DNA of 6,368 nucleotides, from assembly GCA_000375685.1 (NCBI GenBank), contig AQVQ01000058.1, positions 1 to 6,368 on the forward strand. The letters are read 5' to 3'. This DNA is from a crenarchaeote SCGC AAA261-N23 (GTDB lineage Archaea > Thermoproteota > Thermoprotei > Gearchaeales > Gearchaeaceae). The translations under genes and the position numbers were made by a program. Below the pieces are notes generated by a model. It saw only the letters and a list, made by a program, of their open reading frames with translations, made no database searches and was not told the DNA's origin. Positions 1-3,841 of this stretch are shown piece by piece. The stretch's first letter is position 1, and each line of letters starts with the position of its first letter.

Positions 1-89
1 TTTTACCTACAACAGTTCAAGTGAGAGTTGGAAACACTAATATTTTCAATGGAGCTACTGAAACTGTTTCAATCGTGTATGTTTATTAG
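1..89 (+). CDS. 3' end of the membrane-anchored coiled-coil protein gene (duplicate of the gene at 5751-6362)
   Basis: These bases encode the last residues of the surface protein whose complete gene lies at 5751-6362, ending at TAG 87-89. They are present twice only because the circle was opened inside the gene; this is not a second gene or a pseudogene. On the circle, the stop codon lies about 150 bp before the start of the helix-turn-helix gene at 241, on the same strand. Confidence 0.85.
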   Translation, partial: LPTTVQVRVGNTNIFNGATETVSIVYVY

Positions 90-95
90 CTTTAT
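1..95. repeat. Terminal direct repeat, left copy (circular contig overlap)
   Basis: This stretch is identical, base for base, to 6274-6368. It begins and ends inside or just past a coding gene, which makes no sense for a real terminal repeat but is expected when an assembler writes a circle as a line with one overlap-length duplicated. It implies a circle of about 6273 bp, with the base after 6368 equivalent to base 96. Confidence 0.9.
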
Positions 96-123
96 AATCC
101 TGAAAACCAAAAATTGGATTAAA

Positions 124-180
124 CTGACTAGTCAGGATCTAGACAGGGCTTAGACCAGTCTAAGACAGGGCTTAGACAGG
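124..180. promoter_or_regulatory. Operator-like cluster of palindromes and direct repeats
   Basis: There is a perfect 12-bp palindrome, CTGACTAGTCAG, at 124-135. AGACAGGGCTTAGAC occurs at 141-155 and again at 163-177, a period of 22 bp or about two helical turns. Between them CTTAGAC (149-155) is mirrored by GTCTAAG (158-164) with a 2-bp centre. The cluster ends about 30 bp before the TATA-like box of the helix-turn-helix gene, so it looks like a binding array for a regulator, possibly that gene's own product. Binding is inferred. Confidence 0.55.
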
Positions 181-188
181 ATAAAAAG

Positions 189-217
189 TGCCACAAATGC
201 CACATAATGTTTTTATT
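189..217 (+). promoter_or_regulatory. Promoter region of the helix-turn-helix gene: TGCCACA repeats and a TATA-like box
   Basis: TGCCACA is repeated at 189-195 and 198-204. A TATA-like run, TTTTTATT (210-217), follows and lies 24-31 bases upstream of ATG 241. That spacing matches an archaeal promoter with transcription starting at or next to the start codon. No Shine-Dalgarno sequence precedes ATG 241, in keeping with a leaderless message. Confidence 0.5.
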
Positions 218-240
218 TGTTGTTATCTAACTGCAAATTG

Positions 241-741
241 ATGCCTAAAAAGAAATACAATGATCAAGAACTTAAAAAGAAGGCTCTAGAGTTAAGAAAT
301 CAAGGTTTAAGCTACCGCAAAATAGCCAAAGAATTGAATTGCAGTGTTTTCAAAGTCCATCAGATATTATCTTCAAAAACGAATACTATAGCTGCTAGAA
401 ATGAGAAAGAGAAATACTATACTTACGAATCAATCGATACTACTGAGGAGAACAGTGAATTCATACTTCCTACTTTATCTGAAGTTCTTGATCAACTCCT
501 TGAAGCTTATGACATAACAGGGAATTTGAAGGAGCGTATAATAAAGATTTTTGAAATCAATCCATACATAAAGACAAATTACGAGGATTTCTTTAACCTG
601 CTAATCTCTAACAGAATAGATCCTAATTATGCAAGGATAATAGCGGATACAATATTTGCTAGAATTCATTATGAGCAACAGTATACTCCCCCTGGCCCGC
701 TTTTAAAATACTCCTTTTACTGGCCGGCCAGTTTAAATTAG
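241..741 (+). CDS. Helix-turn-helix DNA-binding protein, 166 residues
   Basis: A predicted DNA-binding protein. After a basic start (MPKKK), residues 6-44 form a homeodomain-like helix-turn-helix of the resolvase/transposase-N-terminal type: a helix, then QGLSYRKIAKEL, then a recognition helix around CSVFKVHQIL. The rest (about 75-150) looks helical and is not a family I recognise; there are no recombinase catalytic motifs, so this is not a complete resolvase or transposase. I chose ATG 241 over the in-frame TTG at 217 because a TATA-like box sits 24-31 bases upstream and falls across that TTG. The last residues (WPASLN) are encoded by a copy of the GGCCGGCC repeat, so the C-terminus may be a recent addition. 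Likely a repressor, copy-number or replication accessory factor; its target may be the repeat cluster at 124-204. Confidence 0.75.
   Translation: MPKKKYNDQELKKKALELRNQGLSYRKIAKELNCSVFKVHQILSSKTNTIAARNEKEKYYTYESIDTTEENSEFILPTLSEVLDQLLEAYDITGNLKERIIKIFEINPYIKTNYEDFFNLLISNRIDPNYARIIADTIFARIHYEQQYTPPGPLLKYSFYWPASLN
699..735. repeat. GGCCGGCC element, copy 1, overlapping the end of the helix-turn-helix gene
   Basis: The core ACTGGCCGGCCAGT (719-732) is a perfect 14-bp palindrome. It is preceded by GCTTTTAAAATACT (699-712) and followed by TTTAAA. The copy at 3337-3366 has the same order of blocks (GCTTTTTTAAATACT, then GGCCGGCCAGT), so the element is longer than its octamer. It supplies the last codons and the stop of the upstream gene. 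Confidence 0.7.
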
Positions 742-750
742 CTAAAGAAA

Positions 751-820
751 TTTGCTAAGCAAAACTGTTATATAACATTTTTGTTAACTATACTCTTTTT
801 CTGTTATATAACGGATCCGT
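751..820. promoter_or_regulatory. Palindrome cluster downstream of the helix-turn-helix gene
   Basis: TTTGCT-a-AGCAAA (751-763) is an inverted repeat. The word CTGTTATATAAC occurs at 765-776 and 801-812, 36 bp apart, and its core GTTATATAAC is itself a 10-bp palindrome. Abutting the second copy is another palindrome, ACGGATCCGT (811-820). Paired palindromes between two regulator genes are typical of operators for dimeric proteins such as the ribbon-helix-helix product encoded just downstream. Binding is inferred. Confidence 0.5.
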
Positions 821-825
821 TTTTG

Positions 826-872
826 AAGGAATAAAATTGAATTTCAAAAAATTCTGTTATTTTTTATTCCTT
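826..872. repeat. Inverted repeat, 11-bp arms
   Basis: AAGGAATAAAA (826-836) is perfectly mirrored by TTTTATTCCTT (862-872), with a 25-bp centre that holds a smaller inverted pair (GAATTT 839-844 and AAATTC 849-854). It could fold in RNA as a nested stem, possibly ending the upstream transcript, or act as a protein site. Confidence 0.45.
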
Positions 873-876
873 AGAA

Positions 877-906
877 ATACTGGGAAATGAGCCTATATAC
901 TGGGAA
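877..906. repeat. Direct repeat ATACTGGGAA, period 20
   Basis: ATACTGGGAA occurs at 877-886 and 897-906, about two helical turns apart, upstream of the ribbon-helix-helix gene. The spacing suits a protein binding one face of the helix. Confidence 0.45.
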
Positions 907-912
907 GAAGAT

Positions 913-943
913 TTTTTCTTATTTTTTCAAAAAATAAGAAAAA
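913..943. repeat. Perfect A/T inverted repeat, 15-bp arms with a 1-bp centre
   Basis: Bases 913-927 (five T, then CTTA, then six T) are perfectly complementary in reverse to 929-943, around C928. The repeat ends 46 bases before the start of the ribbon-helix-helix gene. A similar A/T stem lies at almost the same distance from the Hfq-like gene (5132-5180). It could extrude as a cruciform, end an upstream transcript or bind a regulator. Confidence 0.6.
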
Positions 944-989
944 TTATAATTATTTAAGGATAATACATGAGATTATTAAGGATAATACA
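941..989 (+). promoter_or_regulatory. Promoter and duplicated ribosome-binding region of the ribbon-helix-helix gene
   Basis: A TATA-like run (ATTATAATTATTTAA, 943-957) precedes the gene. TTAAGGATAATACA is then present twice, at 954-967 and 976-989, a 22-bp period. Each copy holds an AAGGA Shine-Dalgarno-like core (956-960 and 978-982) placed 6-7 bases before an ATG (967 and 990). The first ATG opens an eight-codon frame whose TGA (991-993) overlaps the real start as ATGA. The second AAGGA supports ATG 990. Confidence 0.6.
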
Positions 990-1382
990 ATGAATAGGAA
1001 AGCAGAATACATAAAACAATGGATAAGATCTCATCCTCAAATAAGGGTCTATTTAAATAAAGAAGAATATGAAACAATAAAGCAAATTGCAGAGAAGAAG
1101 AAGCTTTCTTTTAAGCAAATACTGTTAAAAGGAATTGAATATTTGAAAGGTGAGGAATACAAAAAAGGTTATAATTTAGGATATGCAGCAGCAATTGCGG
1201 ATATTGCATTCGGAAATAAAGATGCTGAGGAACATTTGAATAAATGGGGTTTAGAGTTTATTCCTTGTATTGTTTGCGGGAAACCATTACCTGGACTCGT
1301 CGCTATGAAAAAGATTAGTTATGAAATAAAAGAACTTGTTTATAAAAATGGATGGAGACATGCTAAATGTCCTATATTTTGA
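990..1382 (+). CDS. Ribbon-helix-helix protein with a C-terminal Cys3His zinc site, 130 residues
   Basis: A predicted CopG/Arc-type transcription regulator. The ribbon-helix-helix lies at about residues 17-52: strand IRVYLNKE, helix YETIKQIAEKK, turn, then helix SFKQILLKGIEYL. A glycine-spaced amphipathic stretch (GYNLGYAAAIADIAFG, 60-75) follows, probably an oligomerisation helix. The C-terminus carries C93-x2-C96-G-K-P and H124-x2-C127, a likely zinc-binding site. RHH proteins of this kind are common on archaeal plasmids and viruses, where they bind DNA as dimers through the beta ribbon and often control copy number or their own promoter. The start is fixed by AAGGA seven bases upstream. 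Palindromes at 767-820 and repeats at 877-943 upstream are plausible operators. The zinc tail could mediate protein or nucleic-acid contact. Fold confidence is high, target unknown. Confidence 0.82.
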   Translation: MNRKAEYIKQWIRSHPQIRVYLNKEEYETIKQIAEKKKLSFKQILLKGIEYLKGEEYKKGYNLGYAAAIADIAFGNKDAEEHLNKWGLEFIPCIVCGKPLPGLVAMKKISYEIKELVYKNGWRHAKCPIF

Positions 1383-1477
1383 CCTGGTTCTTTAGGAAAT
1401 TCCCATTATTTCCATTAAATTGGAAACCTTCAAAAGCTCCATCTTCTAGCTAAGAAACTTTTTTGTTAAAATTAGGA

Positions 1478-1486
1478 TTTTTAATA
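1478..1486 (+). promoter_or_regulatory. TATA-like box of the membrane microprotein gene
   Basis: TTTTTAATA lies 20-28 bases before ATG 1506, with no Shine-Dalgarno sequence between. This is the leaderless archaeal spacing seen for other genes here, and it supports the very small ORF downstream as a real gene. Confidence 0.45.
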
Positions 1487-1505
1487 ATATTGCTATTTTG
1501 CTACT

Positions 1506-1595
1506 ATGGATCCAAAAACAAATTTCGTTGCTTTAGTAATTTCACTTATTATAACGATTTTGGTATTTGCAATACCATTTTACTCCCTGGTCTAG
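1506..1595 (+). CDS. Membrane microprotein, 29 residues, single transmembrane helix
   Basis: ATG 1506 to TAG 1593-1595 encodes 29 residues: a short polar head (MDPKTNF) and one almost uninterrupted hydrophobic helix (FVALVISLIITILVFAIPF, residues 7-25), ending SLV. A lysine in the head and no charge in the tail suggest the N-terminus stays in the cytoplasm. A TATA-like box at 1478-1486 sits at leaderless distance. It lies between the ribbon-helix-helix gene and the zinc-ribbon membrane gene, all on the same strand. The function cannot be read; candidates are a subunit or regulator of the other membrane proteins, a small toxin or holin-like peptide, or a virion membrane protein. Its small size leaves some chance that it is not translated. 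Confidence 0.5.
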   Translation: MDPKTNFVALVISLIITILVFAIPFYSLV

Positions 1596-1621
1596 GAAGG
1601 ATCCTGAGCAGGTCTGACCGG

Positions 1622-1638
1622 TTTTAAACTGGCCGGGG
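1622..1638. repeat. GGCCGGCC element, degenerate copy 2
   Basis: TTTTAAACTGGCCGGGG matches the TTTTACTGGCCGG part of copy 1 (715-727) with a shifted A-run and a changed last half-site. It sits between the microprotein and the zinc-ribbon gene. Confidence 0.45.
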
Positions 1639-1657
1639 AACCAAGTGCATTCGCCTT

Positions 1658-1680
1658 TGAAATTTTACATTAAAATTTCA
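1658..1680. promoter_or_regulatory. Inverted repeat upstream of the zinc-ribbon membrane gene, 9-bp arms
   Basis: TGAAATTTT (1658-1666) and AAAATTTCA (1672-1680) are a perfect inverted repeat with a 5-bp centre. It lies 38-60 bases before ATG 1718, overlapping or just upstream of where the promoter should be, so it may be an operator. Confidence 0.5.
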
Positions 1681-1704
1681 TTAATTAGATTTAGAATATC
1701 TATA

Positions 1705-1710
1705 TGAGGA
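1705..1710 (+). promoter_or_regulatory. Shine-Dalgarno-like site for the zinc-ribbon membrane gene
   Basis: TGAGGA ends seven bases before ATG 1718. This gene and the ribbon-helix-helix gene have clear ribosome-binding sites, unlike the leaderless-looking genes elsewhere on the element. Confidence 0.5.
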
Positions 1711-1717
1711 ATGTAAA

Positions 1718-2068
1718 ATGGTAAAATATTGTACAAAGTGTGGAGCACCCAATGAGGACAACGCACTATTTTGTAGTAAATGTGGGTGGCAAATAACTCA
1801 GCCTGCTTCTCAAGCAAATGAAAATATAATCATTGGAAATAGAGAAATAGCTATAACAAAAAATAGAAGAGTTGAATATTTGGTAATAGGGCCTGTTGCA
1901 ATACTAATAGGTATATTTTTTGCTTCACTTGGCTTTATACTTAGTAATGTATATAGTGGCACATATTTATTAGAATTAGAATTGATAACGGGAGTTCTTA
2001 TAGGCTTTGGTTTTGTAATTCTTTTGGTTGGATATTATTTAGGTAAGACTGTTTGGGTAACAAAATAA
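1718..2068 (+). CDS. Zinc-ribbon protein with two transmembrane helices, 116 residues
   Basis: The N-terminus is a textbook short zinc ribbon, C5-x2-C8-G-A-P and C19-x2-C22-G-W, binding one zinc through four cysteines. A polar linker (25-53) follows, then two predicted membrane helices at about 54-75 and 89-108 joined by a short loop (SNVYSGTYLLE), and a basic tail (GKTVWVTK). The cysteine ribbon should stay on the cytoplasmic side with both ends inside. Zinc-ribbon plus membrane-helix proteins of this layout are frequent in archaea and usually lack an assigned function. It could hold a nucleic acid or protein partner at the membrane. It is convergent with the 90-residue gene (stops 58 bp apart). 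The start is supported by TGAGGA seven bases upstream. Confidence 0.8.
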   Translation: MVKYCTKCGAPNEDNALFCSKCGWQITQPASQANENIIIGNREIAITKNRRVEYLVIGPVAILIGIFFASLGFILSNVYSGTYLLELELITGVLIGFGFVILLVGYYLGKTVWVTK

Positions 2069-2126
2069 TAAACTGGCATATTATTTCCTTTCAATCCTCT
2101 TCTGAGTTTAAGGAGTAAATTGCAGC

Positions 2127-2399
2127 CTAAAAGCTTCTTATGATTCTTTCAATTTCTTCAAAGAACTTGAATAGCTTGTTTATTTCCTTTGATTTTTTAT
2201 CAGCATAAATATGCAGAAGCCCTGATAAGGCTTCATTAGAAAAACCATATTTTAGAATGATTTCCTGAGGAGTATGTCTAAGAATTCTATGCTTTGGGCC
2301 TAGTGATTTGTAAGGCTCATCCATCCATTTATGAACATGAGGAAATTCTCTTCCTAAGAACAACTTGTCAATGTATCTATGAATCTTATGCTTAGGCAT
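2127..2399 (-). CDS. Conserved-looking 90-residue helical protein with a histidine-rich core
   Basis: I do not recognise a characterised family. The protein is mostly helical and carries a dense set of conserved-type polar residues: H4, H7-R8-Y9, H21-V-H23-K-W-M-D27-E-P, K36-H37-R38 and R41-H42, then H63 and Y65-A-D-K68. The order HxWxD ... HRxxxH resembles small uncharacterised bacterial and archaeal proteins of the DUF6915 kind; that is recalled resemblance, not a search result. Such spacing could bind a metal or a phosphate backbone. HVH and YADK superficially match the HUH and YxxK motifs of rolling-circle endonucleases, but spacing and size fit poorly. The start at 2399 is supported by a TATA-like box (ATTTAATA on the minus strand, 2430-2423) 24-31 bases upstream. 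Divergent from 2431; convergent with 1718-2068. Confidence 0.72.
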   Translation of the reverse strand: MPKHKIHRYIDKLFLGREFPHVHKWMDEPYKSLGPKHRILRHTPQEIILKYGFSNEALSGLLHIYADKKSKEINKLFKFFEEIERIIRSF

Positions 2400-2430
2400 A
2401 GGATTTTTATGAAATATTCGAGTATTAAAT
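2400..2430. promoter_or_regulatory. 31-bp divergent promoter region with overlapping core elements
   Basis: The only DNA between two divergent start codons is 31 bp. It holds TTTTTAT (2404-2410), 21-27 bases before ATG 2431 on the plus strand, and TATTAAAT (2423-2430), read on the minus strand as ATTTAATA 24-31 bases before the ATG at 2399. Each TATA-like box therefore sits beside the other gene's start. Both messages would be leaderless, and the two promoters could not be fully occupied at once. Confidence 0.55.
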
Positions 2431-2913
2431 ATGATGAATCAAACTCAAAAAAAGTCTCATTTGATAAGAAATATAGCAATTGTAGCAATAGTAATTATTT
2501 TGCTTTTTATAGTTGTTAACTATACTTTTCGAAGTTCAAAACCTACTATTCTTTATTTCACTGGCGGCATGTACATACCACCTTCAAAATTTGGGGATCT
2601 TGGCATTACTGTTCCTTATGGTGCCAAAGACATTTCTTTAATGATTGATTTCGTTGTACTGGAGTCAACTAGTTTCGTAAATTGGCAAACAGGCGGCCTT
2701 ATTTATTGCTATATTATGAATTCAGGTAATTTCACAAATTGGGAGAATAATCAGCAAGCTTCTGTTTTTTACAATAGCGGTCAGGTAACAACGGCAAAAG
2801 CTACAATAAGTTTGCCAGGACCAGACACATATTACGTTGTATTTGACAATACGTTTTCTGCATCTCATTTCAAGTTTGTCAGTTATACAATAACTCTAAT
2901 TTACTATACCTAA
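2431..2913 (+). CDS. Single-span membrane-anchored surface protein with a beta-rich ectodomain, 160 residues
   Basis: A short basic cytoplasmic head (QKKSHLIR) leads into one membrane helix at residues 14-30 (NIAIVAIVIILLFIVVN), with the remaining 130 residues outside the cell or on a virion. The ectodomain alternates short hydrophobic and polar strands and ends YYVVFDNTFSASHFKFVSY. That 'V.FDN.FS....K.V.Y' pattern recalls the last strands of GOLD/emp24-like beta sandwiches, which occur in many archaeal surface proteins. There is no cleavable signal peptide, since the span is preceded by charges and followed directly by a folded-looking domain. It could be an adhesion, envelope or host-recognition protein. 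ATG 2431 is followed by a second ATG, and either may be used; a TATA-like box at 2404-2410 favours leaderless initiation. Fold assignment is moderate, function unknown. Confidence 0.75.
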   Translation: MMNQTQKKSHLIRNIAIVAIVIILLFIVVNYTFRSSKPTILYFTGGMYIPPSKFGDLGITVPYGAKDISLMIDFVVLESTSFVNWQTGGLIYCYIMNSGNFTNWENNQQASVFYNSGQVTTAKATISLPGPDTYYVVFDNTFSASHFKFVSYTITLIYYT

Positions 2914-2957
2914 GTAAGATTTCAGCTTAGCAGGATCCTATTTTAATGGTATTTCTT

Positions 2958-2983
2958 GGCCGGCCTTAAGAAAACCAGGTTAT
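2958..2983. repeat. GGCCGGCC element, copy 3
   Basis: GGCCGGCCTTAAG (2958-2970) continues AAAACCAGGTTAT. The same order, with a few differences, recurs at 3817-3841 (GGCCGGCCTTAGAG then AACTTGGTTAT), giving a repeat of about 26 bp between the two copies. Confidence 0.65.
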
Positions 2984-3008
2984 TCAATCAGCTCATTAAG
3001 TCAGGGTA

Positions 3009-3040
3009 GTTTTTTTCTTTTTTTTCTTTTCTTTTTTTTA
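3009..3040 (+). terminator. Homopyrimidine tract, candidate archaeal T-rich terminator
   Basis: An unbroken run of about 30 T and C on the plus strand, mostly T in stretches of four to nine, begins about 95 bp after the stop of the surface protein gene. Archaeal RNA polymerase commonly terminates at T runs on the non-template strand, so this is a good candidate end for transcripts from 2431. It may also be a structural feature, given the purine tract at 3150-3182. Confidence 0.45.
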
Positions 3041-3059
3041 TGCAGGACGAGCTATCAAG

Positions 3060-3106
3060 TTGCTTTATTTCATGAAGCAATTTGCTAACCTTTTTTTTAA
3101 AAAAAA
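3060..3106. repeat. Short hairpin TTGCTT/AAGCAA and a T8A8 palindrome
   Basis: TTGCTT (3060-3065) and AAGCAA (3075-3080) can pair across a 9-base loop. Downstream, eight T then eight A (3091-3106) form a 16-bp palindrome of pure A/T. Both lie between the pyrimidine tract and the purine tract. Confidence 0.4.
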
Positions 3107-3149
3107 TAAAAAAATAAAGCAGGATTTTTTCCTTATTTTTTTTCTAAAC

Positions 3150-3210
3150 AAAAAAAAAAAAAAAGAAAAAAAGAAAGAAAAAATAAAAAAATAAATAAGA
3201 AAAAATAAAC
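3150..3210. repeat. Homopurine and A-rich tract
   Basis: From 3150 to 3182 the plus strand is only A and G, with 14 A at the start. A-rich DNA with scattered T and G continues to about 3210. It is approximately the reverse complement of the pyrimidine tract at 3009-3040, about 110 bp away, so the two could pair. Such tracts are stiff, easily melted and exclude nucleosome-like proteins. Confidence 0.5.
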
Positions 3211-3216
3211 TTCCCT

Positions 3217-3230
3217 GGCCGGCCTTAAGA
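3217..3230. repeat. GGCCGGCC element, copy 4
   Basis: GGCCGGCCTTAAGA is identical to the start of copy 3 (2958-2971). It directly precedes the perfect hairpin at 3236-3264. Confidence 0.65.
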
Positions 3231-3235
3231 AAAAT

Positions 3236-3264
3236 AATTCGTTTAATCGACAATTAAACGAATT
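3236..3264. repeat. Perfect hairpin, 12-bp arms and a 5-base loop
   Basis: AATTCGTTTAAT (3236-3247) and ATTAAACGAATT (3253-3264) are perfect reverse complements around CGACA. It is the cleanest stem-loop in the noncoding region. It is not followed by a T run on either strand, so a terminator is not obvious; a nick site, single-strand origin, cruciform or RNA stem is possible. Confidence 0.6.
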
Positions 3265-3287
3265 GATTAGAAAGTAGCTTTATCCTA

Positions 3288-3305
3288 GGGCGGCCAGGTC
3301 ATGAA
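3288..3305. repeat. GGCCGGCC-type element, copy 5 (one base short)
   Basis: GGGCGGCCAGGTCATGAAA starts at 3288. The block CGGCCAGGTCA is shared exactly with copy 7 (3450-3460), which makes these two a sub-family of the GGCCGGCC elements. The word GTCATGA recurs at 3323. Confidence 0.55.
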
Positions 3306-3336
3306 ATAGCCTGAAGAATCAAGTCATGAGTGTCTG

Positions 3337-3366
3337 GCTTTTTTAAATACTAGGGCCGGCCAGTAA
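3337..3366. repeat. GGCCGGCC element, copy 6
   Basis: GCTTTTTTAAATACT (3337-3351) precedes GGCCGGCCAGT (3354-3364), then AAAG. This is the closest relative of copy 1 at the end of the helix-turn-helix gene; the two differ mainly by extra bases between the blocks. Confidence 0.65.
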
Positions 3367-3446
3367 AGATGCTGCAAAAGTCAGTTAATCCTAAGGCAGT
3401 TATGTTAGTAAAGCAGCTCTTTTCAGTTGAGGCTGCTAGTCTAAAA

Positions 3447-3460
3447 GGCGGCCAGGTCAG
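3447..3460. repeat. GGCCGGCC-type element, copy 7 (one base short)
   Basis: GGCGGCCAGGTCAG shares CGGCCAGGTCA exactly with copy 5. It is followed within 15 bp by the first pair of AGCTTAGC words. Confidence 0.55.
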
Positions 3461-3473
3461 CAAAGTTACTGGA

Positions 3474-3494
3474 AGCTTAGCTGACTAGCTTAGC
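3474..3494. repeat. AGCTTAGC pair
   Basis: AGCTTAGC is present at 3474-3481 and 3487-3494, 13 bp apart. The same word occurs at 2924-2931, 3767-3774 and 3784-3791, always in noncoding DNA. The second copy continues AAA, giving GCTTAGCAAA, the reverse complement of TTTGCTAAGC at 751-760. Confidence 0.5.
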
Positions 3495-3558
3495 AAATTG
3501 ATAATTTTAGATAATAATCGATAATTTCAGAAAAAAATAGCTAATTTTATTAATTAAT

Positions 3559-3613
3559 CAAAACCAAACAAAAGAGTTCTAAATAAAATCTTTTTGTTTT
3601 GTCCAAAACCAAA
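3559..3613. repeat. CAAAACCAAA direct repeat with a partial inverted pair
   Basis: CAAAACCAAA occurs at 3559-3568 and 3604-3613, 45 bp apart. Between them AAACAAAAGA and TCTTTTTGTTT are near-complementary, so the stretch can fold as an imperfect stem. No gene is visible from 3500 to 3740. Confidence 0.35.
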
Positions 3614-3735
3614 TAAAAAATGCAGTTTATTTCAAGAAATTTAGGCATTGATGACAGTATACTTTAACGATTTTTTGATTAAAAAAAAGGAAAAGTTAAA
3701 TCCAATTTTAGGATTTTAAAAATTAACAACAATTA

Positions 3736-3815
3736 GCAGCTTTTAGAAAAAATCAGCTGAGCTAAAAGCTTAGCTAAGCTTCCAGCTTAGCTTCTAGCTA
3801 ATTCCAGCTAGCTAA
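3736..3815. repeat. AGCT-rich repeat block with a 16-bp palindrome
   Basis: AGCT recurs about every 5-12 bp. AAGCTTAGCTAAGCTT (3766-3781) is a perfect 16-bp palindrome, followed by another AGCTTAGC (3784-3791), TAGCTAATTCCAGC and TAGCTAAA. The block ends directly at GGCCGGCC copy 8. It has many alternative stems and could be a multi-site binding region. Confidence 0.5.
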
Positions 3816-3816
3816 A

Positions 3817-3841
3817 GGCCGGCCTTAGAGAACTTGGTTAT
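3817..3841. repeat. GGCCGGCC element, copy 8
   Basis: GGCCGGCCTTAGAG then AACTTGGTTAT parallels copy 3 at 2958-2983 over about 26 bp. It opens a stretch of further short direct repeats. Confidence 0.65.

Noticed and set aside
96..120. Possible terminator after the coiled-coil gene (AATCC/GGATT with CCAA/TTGG)
   Set aside because: The two short pairings compete with each other and no T run follows.
217..240. TTG start for the helix-turn-helix gene
   Set aside because: The TATA-like box overlaps this codon, and ATG 241 lies at the expected distance with a typical basic N-terminus.
359..369. CATCAGATATT in the helix-turn-helix gene, identical to the start of the first iteron at 5588-5598
   Set aside because: A single 11-bp match inside conserved-looking coding sequence (HQIL) and not part of an array; probably chance.
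241..741. Serine resolvase or transposase
   Set aside because: Only the helix-turn-helix resembles these; no catalytic serine region or DDE/RNase H motifs are present.
813..2938. Four GGATCC sites (813, 1508, 1599, 2933)
   Set aside because: Slightly more than expected, but without shared flanks, unlike the GGCCGGCC family.
3065..3253. Minus-strand open frame of 62 residues
   Set aside because: It is a by-product of the A- and T-runs (long F and K stretches), crosses a GGCCGGCC element and the perfect hairpin, and has no promoter or start signal.
3620..3667. Fifteen-codon frame starting ATGCAG in the noncoding region
   Set aside because: No promoter or ribosome-binding site stands out, and the peptide has no recognisable feature; frames this short are expected by chance.
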